Source: Gammaproteobacteria bacterium (GTDB lineage: Bacteria; Pseudomonadota; Gammaproteobacteria; Steroidobacterales; GCA-2729495). Taken from it: a DNA stretch of 38,715 nucleotides. Made by a program: the position numbers and the translations under genes. The DNA lies in the NCBI GenBank assembly GCA_030066665.1, contig JASJBD010000060.1:1-38715 (forward strand), written 5' to 3'. How positions within the stretch are numbered: the first letter of the stretch is position 1; the number at the start of each line of letters is the position of its first letter. Positions 14,833 to 24,972 of this stretch are shown piece by piece. A model generated the notes under the pieces. The model was not told the origin of the DNA. It saw only the letters and a program-made list of their open reading frames with translations, and did not search any database.

Positions 14833-17800
14833 AGCGGTTGTTGCTGTGGCTGGCTGGCGGCGTGATCGTGATTGTGACCACGGTGGTACTTGTCGCGATT
14901 TTCCTGTTTGCGAGCCCCGCTGGCTCGGCGTGGCTGGTGCAGCGCGCCGCGCCGCTGGTGCCGGGCGATCTGTCACTCCAGGATGTCGACGGCACGCTGG
15001 CTGCGGGACTCGAGGTGGGCCGATTGCGTTACGCGGCGGATGGTTGGCACCTCGATGCCAACACCGTGTTGGTGCGCGTTGACTGGCCCCTGCTGGCCAC
15101 CGATACGCTCGGCATACAGGAACTCGTGGCCGAGTCGATCATCGTGCGACTGCTGCCGGGCGATGAATCGCCCGCAGAGGATCAGCCGTTGCCGGAAGTC
15201 TCGTTACCGATCGGTATTGTGGTGCAGAGCGCGGACGTGCAGCGTTTCCAGCTGACCAGTGACGGATTCGATGAATCAGTCACGGCTATTCGCTTGGCGG
15301 CCGCATGGCGTGATACGCAATTCACGGTGTCGCAACTCAAGGCCAGCGCGCGCGGCGTCGTTGTCCAGATCACGGGCGCGCTTGGCTTCGTCGATGCCTG
15401 GCCGCTCGACGCCGAGATCGATTGGCAATTGTTGGACCAGGGACTGGCCGGGTCCGGGACCGTCCGTGGGGACCTTGATCGTTTGACCGTGTCCCAGCGG
15501 GTTGAGTTGCCCGACGTGGTGCAGATCGATGGCGCGGTCACGGACCTGCTCAATTCGCCGCGTGTTGACCTCCGCGCTGCCTGGGATCGGCTCGCATTAC
15601 CTGTCACCGATGCGCCGGGTGCGATTGCGACGGCGCATGATGGGCGATTGACGCTCGCTGGCGACCTTAATGAGTATCGCGCGACGCTGCACACAGACCT
15701 CGATAGCGCAATCTGGACGACGATCGAGCTGCAGGTCGATGGATCGGGCGACGTCGCCGGGTTGCAGTTCAACGGGTCCGCAACTGACTCGAGCGGTGCG
15801 ACGTTGACTGCCATTGGCGGACTCGCATACGAGGATCTGGCCGTGAATGTAGATGTGCAGGCTGTCGCAGTGCCATTGCAACAGGTCTCGCCGCAGCTCG
15901 TTGGCCAGGTTGATTTCCGTGCGCGCGTGAATGGGAATCTTCCGGACCACTTGGCGGTGTCACTGGATTCGCTGGACGGCGAGTTGTTCGGCGAGAAAGT
16001 TGCGGGCGTCGGTCGCGCGCGGCTATCCGGTGAGCAACTGACTATCGCCGGCCTGAGCGTGGAGTCGGGCCCCAATAGTGTGTCGTTCGATGGCAGTGTC
16101 ATGCCGAATCTCACCGGGCAACTGGATGTCGACGCGCCAGCGCTGAACCTGTTGGTGCGCGGGTTGACTGGCAGCCTGATTGCAACCGGCAGCATCGTGG
16201 ACGATAGCCTGAGCGCCGATTTGGAAGTCGAGGACTTGGGCCTGAATGACCAGCTTATAGGCGACCTGGCGGTTCGGGCTGGCGGCTCATTGACAGCGCA
16301 TCGGCTGGAGGTTGTGCTGACGGGCGGACCAATTGGGTTCAACCTGACGAGTTCCGGAGCGTGGAGCGAGGGCCGTCTGCAGCACGACGTTACTGATGGC
16401 GAGGTGGATGTTGGACCGGCTGGGCAATGGCTGCTCGATCGCTTGGTCACGGTTGCCATCGGCCAGGACGAAGTCGAGGTCGCTGGCCACTGCTGGCGCA
16501 ACGACCCGTCGACGCTGTGCTTCGATGACTTCACGCTGGCTAATGAACAGTTCGTTGCCGGCGGTCGCCTGGCAGGTCTGCCCCTGGAACTCTTGCAGCC
16601 GCTCGTGGGTGGCGAGCTTACCGTCGCCGGTCGCGCCAACGCCGACTTCCGGTTGCAGCGGTCGGGGGAGCAACTGGAAGCCCGACTGCGCTGGCAACAA
16701 ATTGATACCCGGCTCACGCATGCCGCCGGCACACCAGAGGAACTGGCCACTCGAATACAAACGGTGTTGATTACGGCGCAGGGGGACCAGGATGGACTGG
16801 CAATCGATGGGCAAGTCGCAGCCGACTATGGCGTTAGCGGCAGCGTGTCCGGAGAAATACGCGAACCGCTGTCGAGCGACCCGCAACTCGACCTGCAACT
16901 GGTCGCCGCCCTGCCGGATCTCGCCGCTCCCATGCCGCTCGTGGCACGCTATTTACCGGTGCAAAACCTGCGTGGCTCGGCCCGGGCGGATCTCGCGATT
17001 CGCGGCAGTTGGCGCCGACCAGAGATTTTCGGCCAGGTGCTGGTAACCGACGCCCACGCGCTGCTACCCGCGGCCGGTATTGAACTCCAAAACATTCGCG
17101 TTGAATTGTCGGGTCAGGGCGCGGAGCCGGTCGCGATTTCGGGCAGCGCCGAATCGGGTGGTGGCGAAATGCGGGTCACCGGCGAGCTGGATTGGAGCGA
17201 GGACACCGGCATTTACGCCGACCTGCAGGTCTCAGGTAACGAATTTCAGGCCATTCGTTATCCAGACCAGGTTATCTACATCTCGCCCGAGCTGCAGGCG
17301 CACATCGATGCGGGCAAGATCACGGTGACCGGCAGCGTCAACATACCGCGCGCCGACATCAAGCTCGATGAATTGCCGGCGGGCGCATCCAGTCCATCGC
17401 AGGACGCGGTCGTGCATCGATCCGACGCCGAGCTCCAAACTGCCGCGCCGACGCAGTTGCAGCTGGTCGGCGCCGTCGAGGTATCACTCGGTGACAGTGT
17501 GCGTTTCGAGGGCTTCGGCCTGGAGACGTGGCTGGAAGGCAGCCTGACGCTGACGCAACCGCCCGGCAGCGCCCCGCCGACGGCGCAGGGCCAACTGCAA
17601 ACCGTGGACGCGCGTTTCAAGGCTGCCGGTAAGGAATTAGCTGTTGAGCGCGGCGTGCTGATCTTCTCCGGGCCCCTCGAACGCCCGCGGCTGGACATTC
17701 GCGCTTCCCGGCGCATCGATTATGAAGGGCGCGAAATCACGGCCGGCGTGCTGATCGCCGGTCCCGCCGACGACATCGAGACCAAGGTATTCGCGCGACC

Positions 17801-18173
17801 GGCGATGAGCGAAGCGGACGCCTTGTCGTTCCTAGTGCTCGATCGGCCAGCTAGCGTGGCGCAGGCCGATTCATCCGGCGAATTGTCGGAATCAGCCATC
17901 GCGCTCGGCCTGGTGAAGGTGTTGCCGATTACGCAGGAACTGGAAAAGGGGCTGGGTCTGGATGAGATCGCGCTGGAAGGCAGCGGTGGGGACAACACCG
18001 CGATGGTGCTCGGCAAGCGAATCAGCAGTGATCTGTTCATTCGTTACAAGTACGGCCTGTTCAACCGGATTGGAACATTCCTGGTGCGCTACCGCATCTG
18101 GCGGGGGTTCAGCATCGAAGCGGGCACCGGCCAGCAACAAAGCCTCGACCTGATCTACACGATCGATCGCTGA
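14829..18173 (+). CDS. tamB: TamB, inner-membrane-anchored translocation and assembly module subunit
   Basis: 1114 residues from a GTG that overlaps the tamA stop (GTGA), indicating translational coupling. One N-terminal transmembrane anchor (LAGGVIVIVTTVVLVAIFLF) is followed by a very long, beta-rich periplasmic body typical of the RBG/AsmA-like bridge proteins. The C-terminal DUF490/TamB domain is clear: 'AEGKELAV'-type repeats give way to 'RLDIRASRRIDYEGREITAG', 'SEADALSFLVLDRPAS' and the terminal 'FSIEAGTGQQQSLDLIYTID'. The protein spans the periplasm from inner membrane to TamA and is implicated in barrel assembly and phospholipid transport. Length is slightly below the 1259 residues of the E. 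coli protein. No terminator is seen after it. Confidence 0.95.
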   Translation: MKRLLLWLAGGVIVIVTTVVLVAIFLFASPAGSAWLVQRAAPLVPGDLSLQDVDGTLAAGLEVGRLRYAADGWHLDANTVLVRVDWPLLATDTLGIQELVAESIIVRLLPGDESPAEDQPLPEVSLPIGIVVQSADVQRFQLTSDGFDESVTAIRLAAAWRDTQFTVSQLKASARGVVVQITGALGFVDAWPLDAEIDWQLLDQGLAGSGTVRGDLDRLTVSQRVELPDVVQIDGAVTDLLNSPRVDLRAAWDRLALPVTDAPGAIATAHDGRLTLAGDLNEYRATLHTDLDSAIWTTIELQVDGSGDVAGLQFNGSATDSSGATLTAIGGLAYEDLAVNVDVQAVAVPLQQVSPQLVGQVDFRARVNGNLPDHLAVSLDSLDGELFGEKVAGVGRARLSGEQLTIAGLSVESGPNSVSFDGSVMPNLTGQLDVDAPALNLLVRGLTGSLIATGSIVDDSLSADLEVEDLGLNDQLIGDLAVRAGGSLTAHRLEVVLTGGPIGFNLTSSGAWSEGRLQHDVTDGEVDVGPAGQWLLDRLVTVAIGQDEVEVAGHCWRNDPSTLCFDDFTLANEQFVAGGRLAGLPLELLQPLVGGELTVAGRANADFRLQRSGEQLEARLRWQQIDTRLTHAAGTPEELATRIQTVLITAQGDQDGLAIDGQVAADYGVSGSVSGEIREPLSSDPQLDLQLVAALPDLAAPMPLVARYLPVQNLRGSARADLAIRGSWRRPEIFGQVLVTDAHALLPAAGIELQNIRVELSGQGAEPVAISGSAESGGGEMRVTGELDWSEDTGIYADLQVSGNEFQAIRYPDQVIYISPELQAHIDAGKITVTGSVNIPRADIKLDELPAGASSPSQDAVVHRSDAELQTAAPTQLQLVGAVEVSLGDSVRFEGFGLETWLEGSLTLTQPPGSAPPTAQGQLQTVDARFKAAGKELAVERGVLIFSGPLERPRLDIRASRRIDYEGREITAGVLIAGPADDIETKVFARPAMSEADALSFLVLDRPASVAQADSSGELSESAIALGLVKVLPITQELEKGLGLDEIALEGSGGDNTAMVLGKRISSDLFIRYKYGLFNRIGTFLVRYRIWRGFSIEAGTGQQQSLDLIYTIDR

Positions 18174-18272
18174 GCGCCCGTCCACGGTTAGGCGCAGCAG
18201 CGACAGCCGCTTGATCTGCCGTCGCGCCCTGCCGCATGCTCCGGCGCAGATGTCATTTCCCTGAGATTTCCA

Positions 18273-19907
18273 ATGACCGACAACGACAAGCGACAAACCC
18301 TGGATCGACGACAGCTGATGACCGCCACCGCGGGACTCGCCGGTGCCGCGTTTGCAGCGCCCGGTCTGGCCGACGCGGCCGGTTTTGAGGGTGCCGGCAA
18401 CTCCCGCAACCTGATCTCCGCCTTTCCGCATGACAGTTTCCGCGACTACATCCGCGACCTGGAGCGCCGCGGCCTGCTGATGCGGGTCAAGCGCCTGGAC
18501 CAGGATGCCTATGAAATGACCGCGCTCAGTTATCGCCTGATGGACTGCGTCGGCATGTACGAGGCGCCGACGGTCCTGGTCGAAGAAGTGAAGATCGACG
18601 GCGAATGGGTAAAAGGCCCGGTGATCTTCAACAATCAGGGGCACTGGGACACCGAAGCGATTGTGCTCGGCTTCGAGCCGGTGCCGAACCATGGCAAGGA
18701 GACCTATCGCGAAGCCATCAGCCGGATACTGACGATGCTGGCCGACAACGACGGCAAACTGCCACTGATCCCGCCAGTCGAAATTTCGCGAGACCAGGCG
18801 CCGGTAAAAGAACAGGTCTATACCGGCGATGACATCGATATCCTGAAATTCCCGTTCATCAAGTCGAACCCGGCGGACTCGGCGCGTTACGTGAATACGG
18901 GTTCAGTGTTTACCGAGGACGTGGAGCTGGGCAAAAACTTCGGCACCTATCGCTGCGAGATCAAGGGTCCACGAACCCTGGGCGTGAACCCGGAGCCCGG
19001 GCAGGGCGCCTGGAAAATGTTGATGAAAAAGAAAGAGCGCGGCGACACGGAAGCGCAGGTATCGATCGTGCTTGGTCAGGATCCGATTGTTTGGCTAATT
19101 AGTGGTTCCTCGGTGTCGAAGGACGGCACGGACGAGCTGTCAATTGCCGGCGGGATGCGCGGCAAACCGGTTGAGGTCGTGAAGTCCGAGACCAATGACA
19201 TGATGGTGCCGGCGCATGCGGAGATGGTGATCGAGGGAATCGTACCGCTGGACGAGCCGATGCAGCCGGAAGGACCGTTCGGGGAGATGTACGGTTACCT
19301 GGGCCTGAAGAAGAGTGAGAACTTCTTCATGAACATCACAGCCGTCACCTGCCGGAAGGACCCGTGGATCCTGAACCAGTTCACGGGTGTCACGCGCGGT
19401 TTCATTACGTCGCCACTCGAAGGCATCGCGCTGGCGCGCCTGCGCAAATTCCAGCCGGACCTGGTGATGATGCATACGCCGGTGGAGTCAACGGGCCTGA
19501 GCTTCGTTAGCATCAAGAAGACCAAGGCCGGTCAGGGTCTTGTCGTCGGTAACGCGATCGCCAAGTTCGTGCCGATCGCCAAGGTCGTGGTGGTCGTGGA
19601 TGACGATATCGATGTGCTGGACCGGGCGCAGGTGATGCATGCCATCGGTTCACGCTGGCAACCGTATCCGGCCAGCGAGATCATCGAGAGTGCGCGCGGC
19701 ATGCCGCTGGATCCCAGCTCGCCCAACCGGCCAAATAGCAGCAAGATCGTAATCGACGCGACCCGGCAATGGCCGGAAGAGGGGGGGCCGGAGATCTACC
19801 CGGAACTCAATCGGACCTTGCTGGAAAAGCTTGCGCCGGAATCCTTCACGCGCGTCGATGAATTTTGGGGCGAGCTGCTGCGGGAGTGGCAAAGCAAACG
19901 CGCGTAG
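18273..19907 (+). CDS. UbiD-family decarboxylase with Tat-like N-terminal leader
   Basis: 544 residues. The UbiD fold covers about 50-540. Residues equivalent to the prenyl-FMN site of fungal Fdc1 appear conserved: Arg227 in 'GTYRCEIKGPRTLG', and Glu333 and Glu338 in 'PEGPFGEMYGYLG', matching Arg173, Glu277 and Glu282. It should therefore decarboxylate or carboxylate an unsaturated acid using prenylated FMN. Unusually, the N-terminus reads 'DRRQLMTATAGLAGAAFAAP' then GLADAA, a twin-arginine pattern with a hydrophobic stretch and an AxA-like end, implying export. UbiD enzymes are normally cytoplasmic. A later start is possible, but the ATG at 18273 gives the leader naturally. No UbiX-type prenyltransferase is in the window. 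It is not the standard ubiquinone UbiD as far as I can tell; the substrate is unknown. Confidence 0.9.
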   Translation: MTDNDKRQTLDRRQLMTATAGLAGAAFAAPGLADAAGFEGAGNSRNLISAFPHDSFRDYIRDLERRGLLMRVKRLDQDAYEMTALSYRLMDCVGMYEAPTVLVEEVKIDGEWVKGPVIFNNQGHWDTEAIVLGFEPVPNHGKETYREAISRILTMLADNDGKLPLIPPVEISRDQAPVKEQVYTGDDIDILKFPFIKSNPADSARYVNTGSVFTEDVELGKNFGTYRCEIKGPRTLGVNPEPGQGAWKMLMKKKERGDTEAQVSIVLGQDPIVWLISGSSVSKDGTDELSIAGGMRGKPVEVVKSETNDMMVPAHAEMVIEGIVPLDEPMQPEGPFGEMYGYLGLKKSENFFMNITAVTCRKDPWILNQFTGVTRGFITSPLEGIALARLRKFQPDLVMMHTPVESTGLSFVSIKKTKAGQGLVVGNAIAKFVPIAKVVVVVDDDIDVLDRAQVMHAIGSRWQPYPASEIIESARGMPLDPSSPNRPNSSKIVIDATRQWPEEGGPEIYPELNRTLLEKLAPESFTRVDEFWGELLREWQSKRA

Positions 19908-19943
19908 CACGCCTGGGCCGGCGGAGTGGGTCTGAACCGGTCC

Positions 19944-22900
19944 CTACTGGCGTTGCTGTTCGGCAGCTTTCGCGAGCCGCTGTTCGTGTTGTTCCATGGA
20001 TTTGCCGCAGGGATCCTTGGCGCGGAAGATACTGTTCATCGCGCCCCTCGCAAATAACCACAAGCCCCCGGTGGCAACTGTGGCACCGCCCTCGACCAGC
20101 GAGCCTTGCGCGTCGATCTCGAGTCGCGGATTTCGCAACGTGCCGCCTATTCTGACGAACGGATTGATCAGTTGGCTGGCGCTGATGCCGAGACCTTGGC
20201 GCGCCTGCGTGCGGAATCCCAGGTCGAGCCGTTCGTTCGCGAGATTGATATCGCCGCGGCTGAAGATATTGAGTCGGCCCGTCTGAATCGCAAACGTCGG
20301 ATTCGACGCGATGTCACCTTGGCGGACAACGAATGGCATTGCGATGCAGACGACTTCGGTATAGGGCTGCGTCCTGGCGAATGGATTGACCGCGTTCAGG
20401 AACTCAGTAACGAAGTCGCCGGTAAACAAACCCGCCAGCGAATTATTGGCGACCCGCCCGTTAGTGGATGTAAACCAGCCATCTCCGGTCAGATTTGTGG
20501 CGACTTCGTGCAGGTCCTTGCCATGGCTGGTCAGTCTGCTCTGCGCGCTGATCTTCGGCAGCAATGCCGGTTCCTCAGCGTCGTCCGTCAGCACACCCGT
20601 AGTCAGATCCGTAATCTGGAACTCGAGCGCGAGATCGGCGGAGTCGTCGACTGGCACCAGAGCGAAGTTGCCGGTCAGCGTGCCGGCGACACCCTCGACT
20701 TCAGCATTATGTATGCGAAGCGCGCCGTCCTGGACATTCGCGTCGATGGCCAGGTTCTTCCAGAGTGCCCGGCGCACTTGTAATTCGGCTGCCTCGAAAT
20801 TGAAATGCAGATTGAATTCGCGCAGATCTTCCAACGGTAGCGGTGTATCCGGAATCAGCCGGTCGCGCGGCTGCGCCGGCGTCTCAGGCTGTGCGGCATC
20901 GGCGACGTGCTCAGCAGGAAACAGCCGTGGGGGGTAGAACCGATTGGAATACAGGTCGATGTCCAGCTCCGGCACATCGCCCGGTTGCAAGCGGACCCGG
21001 CCACTGAGATCGCTCTGGCCGAGTCGCGCGGTGAGTGTCCGTATATCGATTGCACCGGTGTCGTCGTGGAACTTGGCGAACAATTCGAGCGGTTGATCAT
21101 TGGGTCGTCGGCCCTGCAGCGTGCCGAGCTGCGCCAGGCTGGGTATCGACGCGTTGACTTCCAGGTCTGCCGCGGGGGCATCCGGTACGCCGCTGATAGT
21201 GCCATTGGTACGGACCTCGGCATCGCCCAGCTGGACCACAAATTTCTCGATTCGCCAGTTGCTCTGCTGCCAGTCGCCCCGCGTCTCCATCAGGAACGGC
21301 AACGGGTCGGGCACGAATCCTTCGATGCTCGGCAAGACGCTGGCATCCGGGCCGCGCAGATCCAGGTCGAAACGTCCACCGCTCGATCCGAATGGCAAGT
21401 CAAGTTCCGCATCGATGCGAGCTTTGGCGCCGCCGAAGGTCACCCTCACATTATCGAGTCCGAAGCCAGTTGAAAGGCGTTCAATTCGCCCGTTTACCTC
21501 GAACGGGCCACGCGGCGGCGTGAATCTCGGCAGCACGGGTGCCACCCGGGCCAGATCGGGACCGGATCCCGAAATCCTTACCTCCGTCCCCACGAGATTC
21601 GGTGCATTGCTCAGGAACCCTCCGCCCTTGAATGATCCTTCGGCAATCGTCGCGGACTCGACATCGTAGCGAAGGCCATCTTTCATGAATTCCATTCGAC
21701 CTCGAACGTCGAATGGCGCCGGCGGCACGTAGTCCCGTATCTCCGGTGCCACCACCGTCGCGCGCAGGTTTGGACCACGGATATGTACGCGGAGCTTGGA
21801 CCCGGCCGGTGGTTCGGTGCGAGCGATTGTCGCGGAGCCGTCGAAATCGACCTTTTCGATCCTGCCAACCACATCATCGAGGCGGAGAGCTTTCGCGTCC
21901 ACGCGTAACCGGCCCTTGATGTCGTAAGGTTCGGCAGGGATCCCTTGAGTGACGCCAAACATCGCGACTATCTGCGCCAGGTCGCTCCCGGCCATGCTGA
22001 CTTGTAAGTCAGTGCCGGCAAGGGTTTCATCCAGGCCGGCACTGCCGTCCACCACTAGCCGGTCGTCGCCTAACGTCAAGACAAACTCGCGCCACTCGAC
22101 CTGGTCTTCCACTTCGAACTCCAGCAGACCAGTCATTCGGAAGAATTCAGCGGGCAGGTTTGGTATGCCGCCTGCGTCACCGAGTTTTTTCAAGCTATCG
22201 CCTTCGGCCTTATAGCGCACCGAGGTGCCGACCAAAGTCTCCGGGTCACCGAGCGTACCGTCGACGCTCAGTCGACCGAGATTCGTCCGGCCTTGAACAG
22301 TGAGCTGCTCGACCCCGCTCGGGGTGACTTCCAGTTTCGCGGTGATCTCGAAAGGACCGGTGGCAATGCCTGGCACTTGCAGCAACTGTCGAAGTTTTTC
22401 GATGTCCGACCCAATGATCGCCAGATTGACCTGCGCATCGTCCAAAGTTGGAAACGCGGTGAGTTCGCCGGACAGATCAAAGATTGCATCTGCGACTTTG
22501 AAATTGGCCTCGTCAACGCGCAGTAACTTGCCATCGCGAACCAGGTCGGTTCGCAGCGAAAACGGATCGTCCGGTCCCTCGAGATCGAACAGCCGCAGCA
22601 CCCGGCCCAGATACGGACCTGCGATATCAGCATCCAGACTGATGCCATCGAAATTCTGAATATCGCGAATGCTACCGGCAATGTCGATGCGAAGCTCACC
22701 CTGCCGGCCATTGATGCGAAGCTGATTCGTGCCAGCTTTCGGTGCCAGGTTCGCGGTCAGCTCAACGGGCCCATCGCCGAGGCGGCCGACTCCCAGCAAC
22801 TCGGTCAGATTGCCGCCTTCGGGTGCCTGCAGAATCAACTCGAGGCGCGGTTGTTGCGGGTTGATCAGATCGTCAATCTCGCCCGTAGCGGTCAGCGTCG

Positions 22901-23573
22901 CCGCCCTGAGCCTGCCGTCCAGGCTGAAACGGATGCCGGCACCCGTCACCAAGCTGTCGAATGGGCCAAGCTCGCCGACTACCTTCAGCGGCAGGTCATT
23001 GATATCTCCCTGAAGCCGCGTGTCGAGGAAGTCTTGTTCATTGAGATCCTGATTCAGGTCATCGATATCAATGACTAGTGACCGGTCAAAATTCGGTGCC
23101 TCGTACCGAATTGTCGAATCGTGGACGCGAATCTTGCGAATCACGAACTCGAGTCCGGGCGCGTCCGCATCGCCGGGCGGGAACATGTCCCAGTTGGCGC
23201 CATGCTTGCGGTGTTCTTCGAGGTACAACCGCGCCTCGTCGATTTCGATCGCCTCGAGCAGCAGCGGTCCGTCCACGAGCGTCCACGGGTCGAGCGCCAC
23301 ACGCAGGCGGCGAATCGTGAGCATGGGCTCGTCCGCGGCCCAGTCAGCGTTCGCCAGCCGCAGGTTCTCACCGGTGACGTCCAGGTGGCGGCCCCACTGA
23401 GGCTGGAAATCACCCTCGATGACGAAGTCGCGGCCGGTCAGGTCGCGAACATAGTTCTCGACAAGCCCGCGAGCGAGACTGGGGCCGCCAACAACCAGCG
23501 CGCCGACCGTCAGTGCGACGACCAGACCGAGGCCGAGCAGTGTCAGAAGAACAATGCGCAGGATGGGGCCCAT
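19944..23573 (-). CDS. AsmA-family envelope protein
   Basis: About 1209 residues. One N-terminal transmembrane anchor (ILRIVLLTLLGLGLVVALTV) is followed by the AsmA opening 'VRDLTGRDFVIEGDFQPQWG' and 'LLLEAIEIDEARLYLEEHR'. A long run of beta-groove repeats follows, then the AsmA_2-like C-terminal part with 'GRLNIFSRGDINLANERLDL' and 'INPFVRIGGTLRNPRLEID'. AsmA proteins are periplasm-spanning relatives of TamB that affect outer-membrane lipid traffic. The frame extends to a TTG at 23600; I prefer the ATG at 23573, just ahead of the anchor, though neither has a strong ribosome site. It diverges from the MFS gene. Having TamB and a large AsmA protein within 6 kb may reflect shared envelope work, though they are not one operon. 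Confidence 0.9.
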   Translation of the reverse strand: MGPILRIVLLTLLGLGLVVALTVGALVVGGPSLARGLVENYVRDLTGRDFVIEGDFQPQWGRHLDVTGENLRLANADWAADEPMLTIRRLRVALDPWTLVDGPLLLEAIEIDEARLYLEEHRKHGANWDMFPPGDADAPGLEFVIRKIRVHDSTIRYEAPNFDRSLVIDIDDLNQDLNEQDFLDTRLQGDINDLPLKVVGELGPFDSLVTGAGIRFSLDGRLRAATLTATGEIDDLINPQQPRLELILQAPEGGNLTELLGVGRLGDGPVELTANLAPKAGTNQLRINGRQGELRIDIAGSIRDIQNFDGISLDADIAGPYLGRVLRLFDLEGPDDPFSLRTDLVRDGKLLRVDEANFKVADAIFDLSGELTAFPTLDDAQVNLAIIGSDIEKLRQLLQVPGIATGPFEITAKLEVTPSGVEQLTVQGRTNLGRLSVDGTLGDPETLVGTSVRYKAEGDSLKKLGDAGGIPNLPAEFFRMTGLLEFEVEDQVEWREFVLTLGDDRLVVDGSAGLDETLAGTDLQVSMAGSDLAQIVAMFGVTQGIPAEPYDIKGRLRVDAKALRLDDVVGRIEKVDFDGSATIARTEPPAGSKLRVHIRGPNLRATVVAPEIRDYVPPAPFDVRGRMEFMKDGLRYDVESATIAEGSFKGGGFLSNAPNLVGTEVRISGSGPDLARVAPVLPRFTPPRGPFEVNGRIERLSTGFGLDNVRVTFGGAKARIDAELDLPFGSSGGRFDLDLRGPDASVLPSIEGFVPDPLPFLMETRGDWQQSNWRIEKFVVQLGDAEVRTNGTISGVPDAPAADLEVNASIPSLAQLGTLQGRRPNDQPLELFAKFHDDTGAIDIRTLTARLGQSDLSGRVRLQPGDVPELDIDLYSNRFYPPRLFPAEHVADAAQPETPAQPRDRLIPDTPLPLEDLREFNLHFNFEAAELQVRRALWKNLAIDANVQDGALRIHNAEVEGVAGTLTGNFALVPVDDSADLALEFQITDLTTGVLTDDAEEPALLPKISAQSRLTSHGKDLHEVATNLTGDGWFTSTNGRVANNSLAGLFTGDFVTEFLNAVNPFARTQPYTEVVCIAMPFVVRQGDIASNPTFAIQTGRLNIFSRGDINLANERLDLGFRTQARQGLGISASQLINPFVRIGGTLRNPRLEIDAQGSLVEGGATVATGGLWLFARGAMNSIFRAKDPCGKSMEQHEQRLAKAAEQQRQ

Positions 23574-23664
23574 CAAGAGGTTCTTGTTATTGGTTTGCAA
23601 TTCAATTGTACATGCCCGTTAGGGCGTAGAATTGGGCCAAAAAAGGGACGGGGACAAGCCCAGA

Positions 23665-24972
23665 GTGAATTCGCACGACGGTGGAACGGGGACCGCTCGC
23701 TTTGGACCGGTACGCCTGGTGCCGGGCGTCCGTGGCATCAATGCGCTCGCCTACCTGTATGGCGCGTTTGCAGGGATCACGCTGACGACATTTGTCAGCG
23801 TAATCATGCCGTATGTGCTGAACGTCAGTCTCGGTCTGCCGACCGAAGATCAGGGTCGCGTGGCCGGCGACCTGGTGTTCTACGGTGAAATCGTGCTGCT
23901 GACGATGAGTGGCGTGTTTGGCGCCATGTCGGATCGTCTGGGTCGGCGTGCAGTATTCGTCGGTGGCCTGTTGTGGCTCGCCCTGGGCTATGTCGCCTTC
24001 GGTTATGTCGGCAGTCTCGCGATGCTTGTCGCCGTGCGGGTCTTCATGGCCGTTGGGATCACTGCCGTGGGCGTGATGGTCGCAACCGTGCAGGTCGATT
24101 ACCCGGCCGAAGAATCGCGCGGCAAACTGGTTGGGTTCGCCGGCATGGCCATCGGGCTGGGTTCGGTACTGATCGGCGTGCTGTTCGCACGCTTGCCCGA
24201 CATTTACACCGGTACCGGACGCACGGAGCTCGAAGCCGGCCAGCTGACCATGCTGACCATGGCCGGTTACTGCGTTCTCACTGCACTCCTGTTGTGGCCG
24301 GGCCTTGTTGGCGGCCGTCCGCCGGCTGTCAGCGGTAAACCGTCGTTGAAGTCATTATTGATCGAGGGCATGGATGCGGCCCGTCGTAATCCGCGCATTC
24401 TGCTGGCCTACGGTTGCGCTTTTGTGGGTCGCGCCGACCTGGTCGTGGTTGGCACCTTCTACTCTTTATGGCTCACGCAGGCGGGCATTGCCAGCGGCCT
24501 TGCGGTGGACGACGCGGCGCGGACCGCCGGCGCTTTCTTCGCGATAGTCATGACCGCAGCGTTGGTCTGGGCGCCGATCATGGGCTGGCTGAATGACCGG
24601 CTCGATCGGACGGTGGCGATGGCGCTGGCATTGGCGCTGGCCGCCGTTGGTTACATGAGCATGGGGCTAATCGACGATCCGCTGGGAAGCTGGATGTATC
24701 CGGCCGGGGTGTTGCTCGGCATCGGGCAAATGAGCGTAACGTCAGCCAGCCAAACTCTGATAGGCCAGGAGTCACCACCCGAAGCGCGCGGAGCCGTGGT
24801 AGGCGCGTTCTCGCTCTGCGGTGCGGCCGGTATCCTGTTTGTTACCAGCATCGGCGGCCGACTCTATGACGCGATTGCGCCGGCCGCGCCCTTTGTCCTG
24901 ATCGGTGCCGCGAATGGCCTGTTGTGCCTCGTCGCGTGGTGGATCAGCAGGAGACGGCCAGCGGTTCCCTAA
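23665..24972 (+). CDS. MFS transporter
   Basis: 435 residues with about twelve hydrophobic segments in two halves. The major-facilitator signature between helices 2 and 3 is 'GAMSDRLGRRAVFVGG', repeated in weaker form as 'GWLNDRLDRTVAMAL' in the second half. No drug or substrate signature is recognisable. I chose the GTG at 23665, which follows a GGGACGGGG stretch; a TTG at 23632 is possible. The gene converges on the RCCR-like gene, overlapping it by four bases at the stops, and diverges from the AsmA gene. With a second MFS gene 1.4 kb further on, it may move a compound handled by that operon; this is inference from position only. Confidence 0.88.
   Translation: MNSHDGGTGTARFGPVRLVPGVRGINALAYLYGAFAGITLTTFVSVIMPYVLNVSLGLPTEDQGRVAGDLVFYGEIVLLTMSGVFGAMSDRLGRRAVFVGGLLWLALGYVAFGYVGSLAMLVAVRVFMAVGITAVGVMVATVQVDYPAEESRGKLVGFAGMAIGLGSVLIGVLFARLPDIYTGTGRTELEAGQLTMLTMAGYCVLTALLLWPGLVGGRPPAVSGKPSLKSLLIEGMDAARRNPRILLAYGCAFVGRADLVVVGTFYSLWLTQAGIASGLAVDDAARTAGAFFAIVMTAALVWAPIMGWLNDRLDRTVAMALALALAAVGYMSMGLIDDPLGSWMYPAGVLLGIGQMSVTSASQTLIGQESPPEARGAVVGAFSLCGAAGILFVTSIGGRLYDAIAPAAPFVLIGAANGLLCLVAWWISRRRPAVP

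Noticed and set aside
15182-16750. Minus-strand open frame of 522 codons inside tamB
   Set aside because: Ser/Arg/Pro-rich low-complexity translation typical of an antisense frame in high-GC DNA; tamB on the other strand is certain.
23632-23664. AAAAAAGGGACGGGGACA string as part of a REP-type repeat family
   Set aside because: Only one copy was noticed in the window and it serves equally well as the ribosome-site region of the MFS gene.
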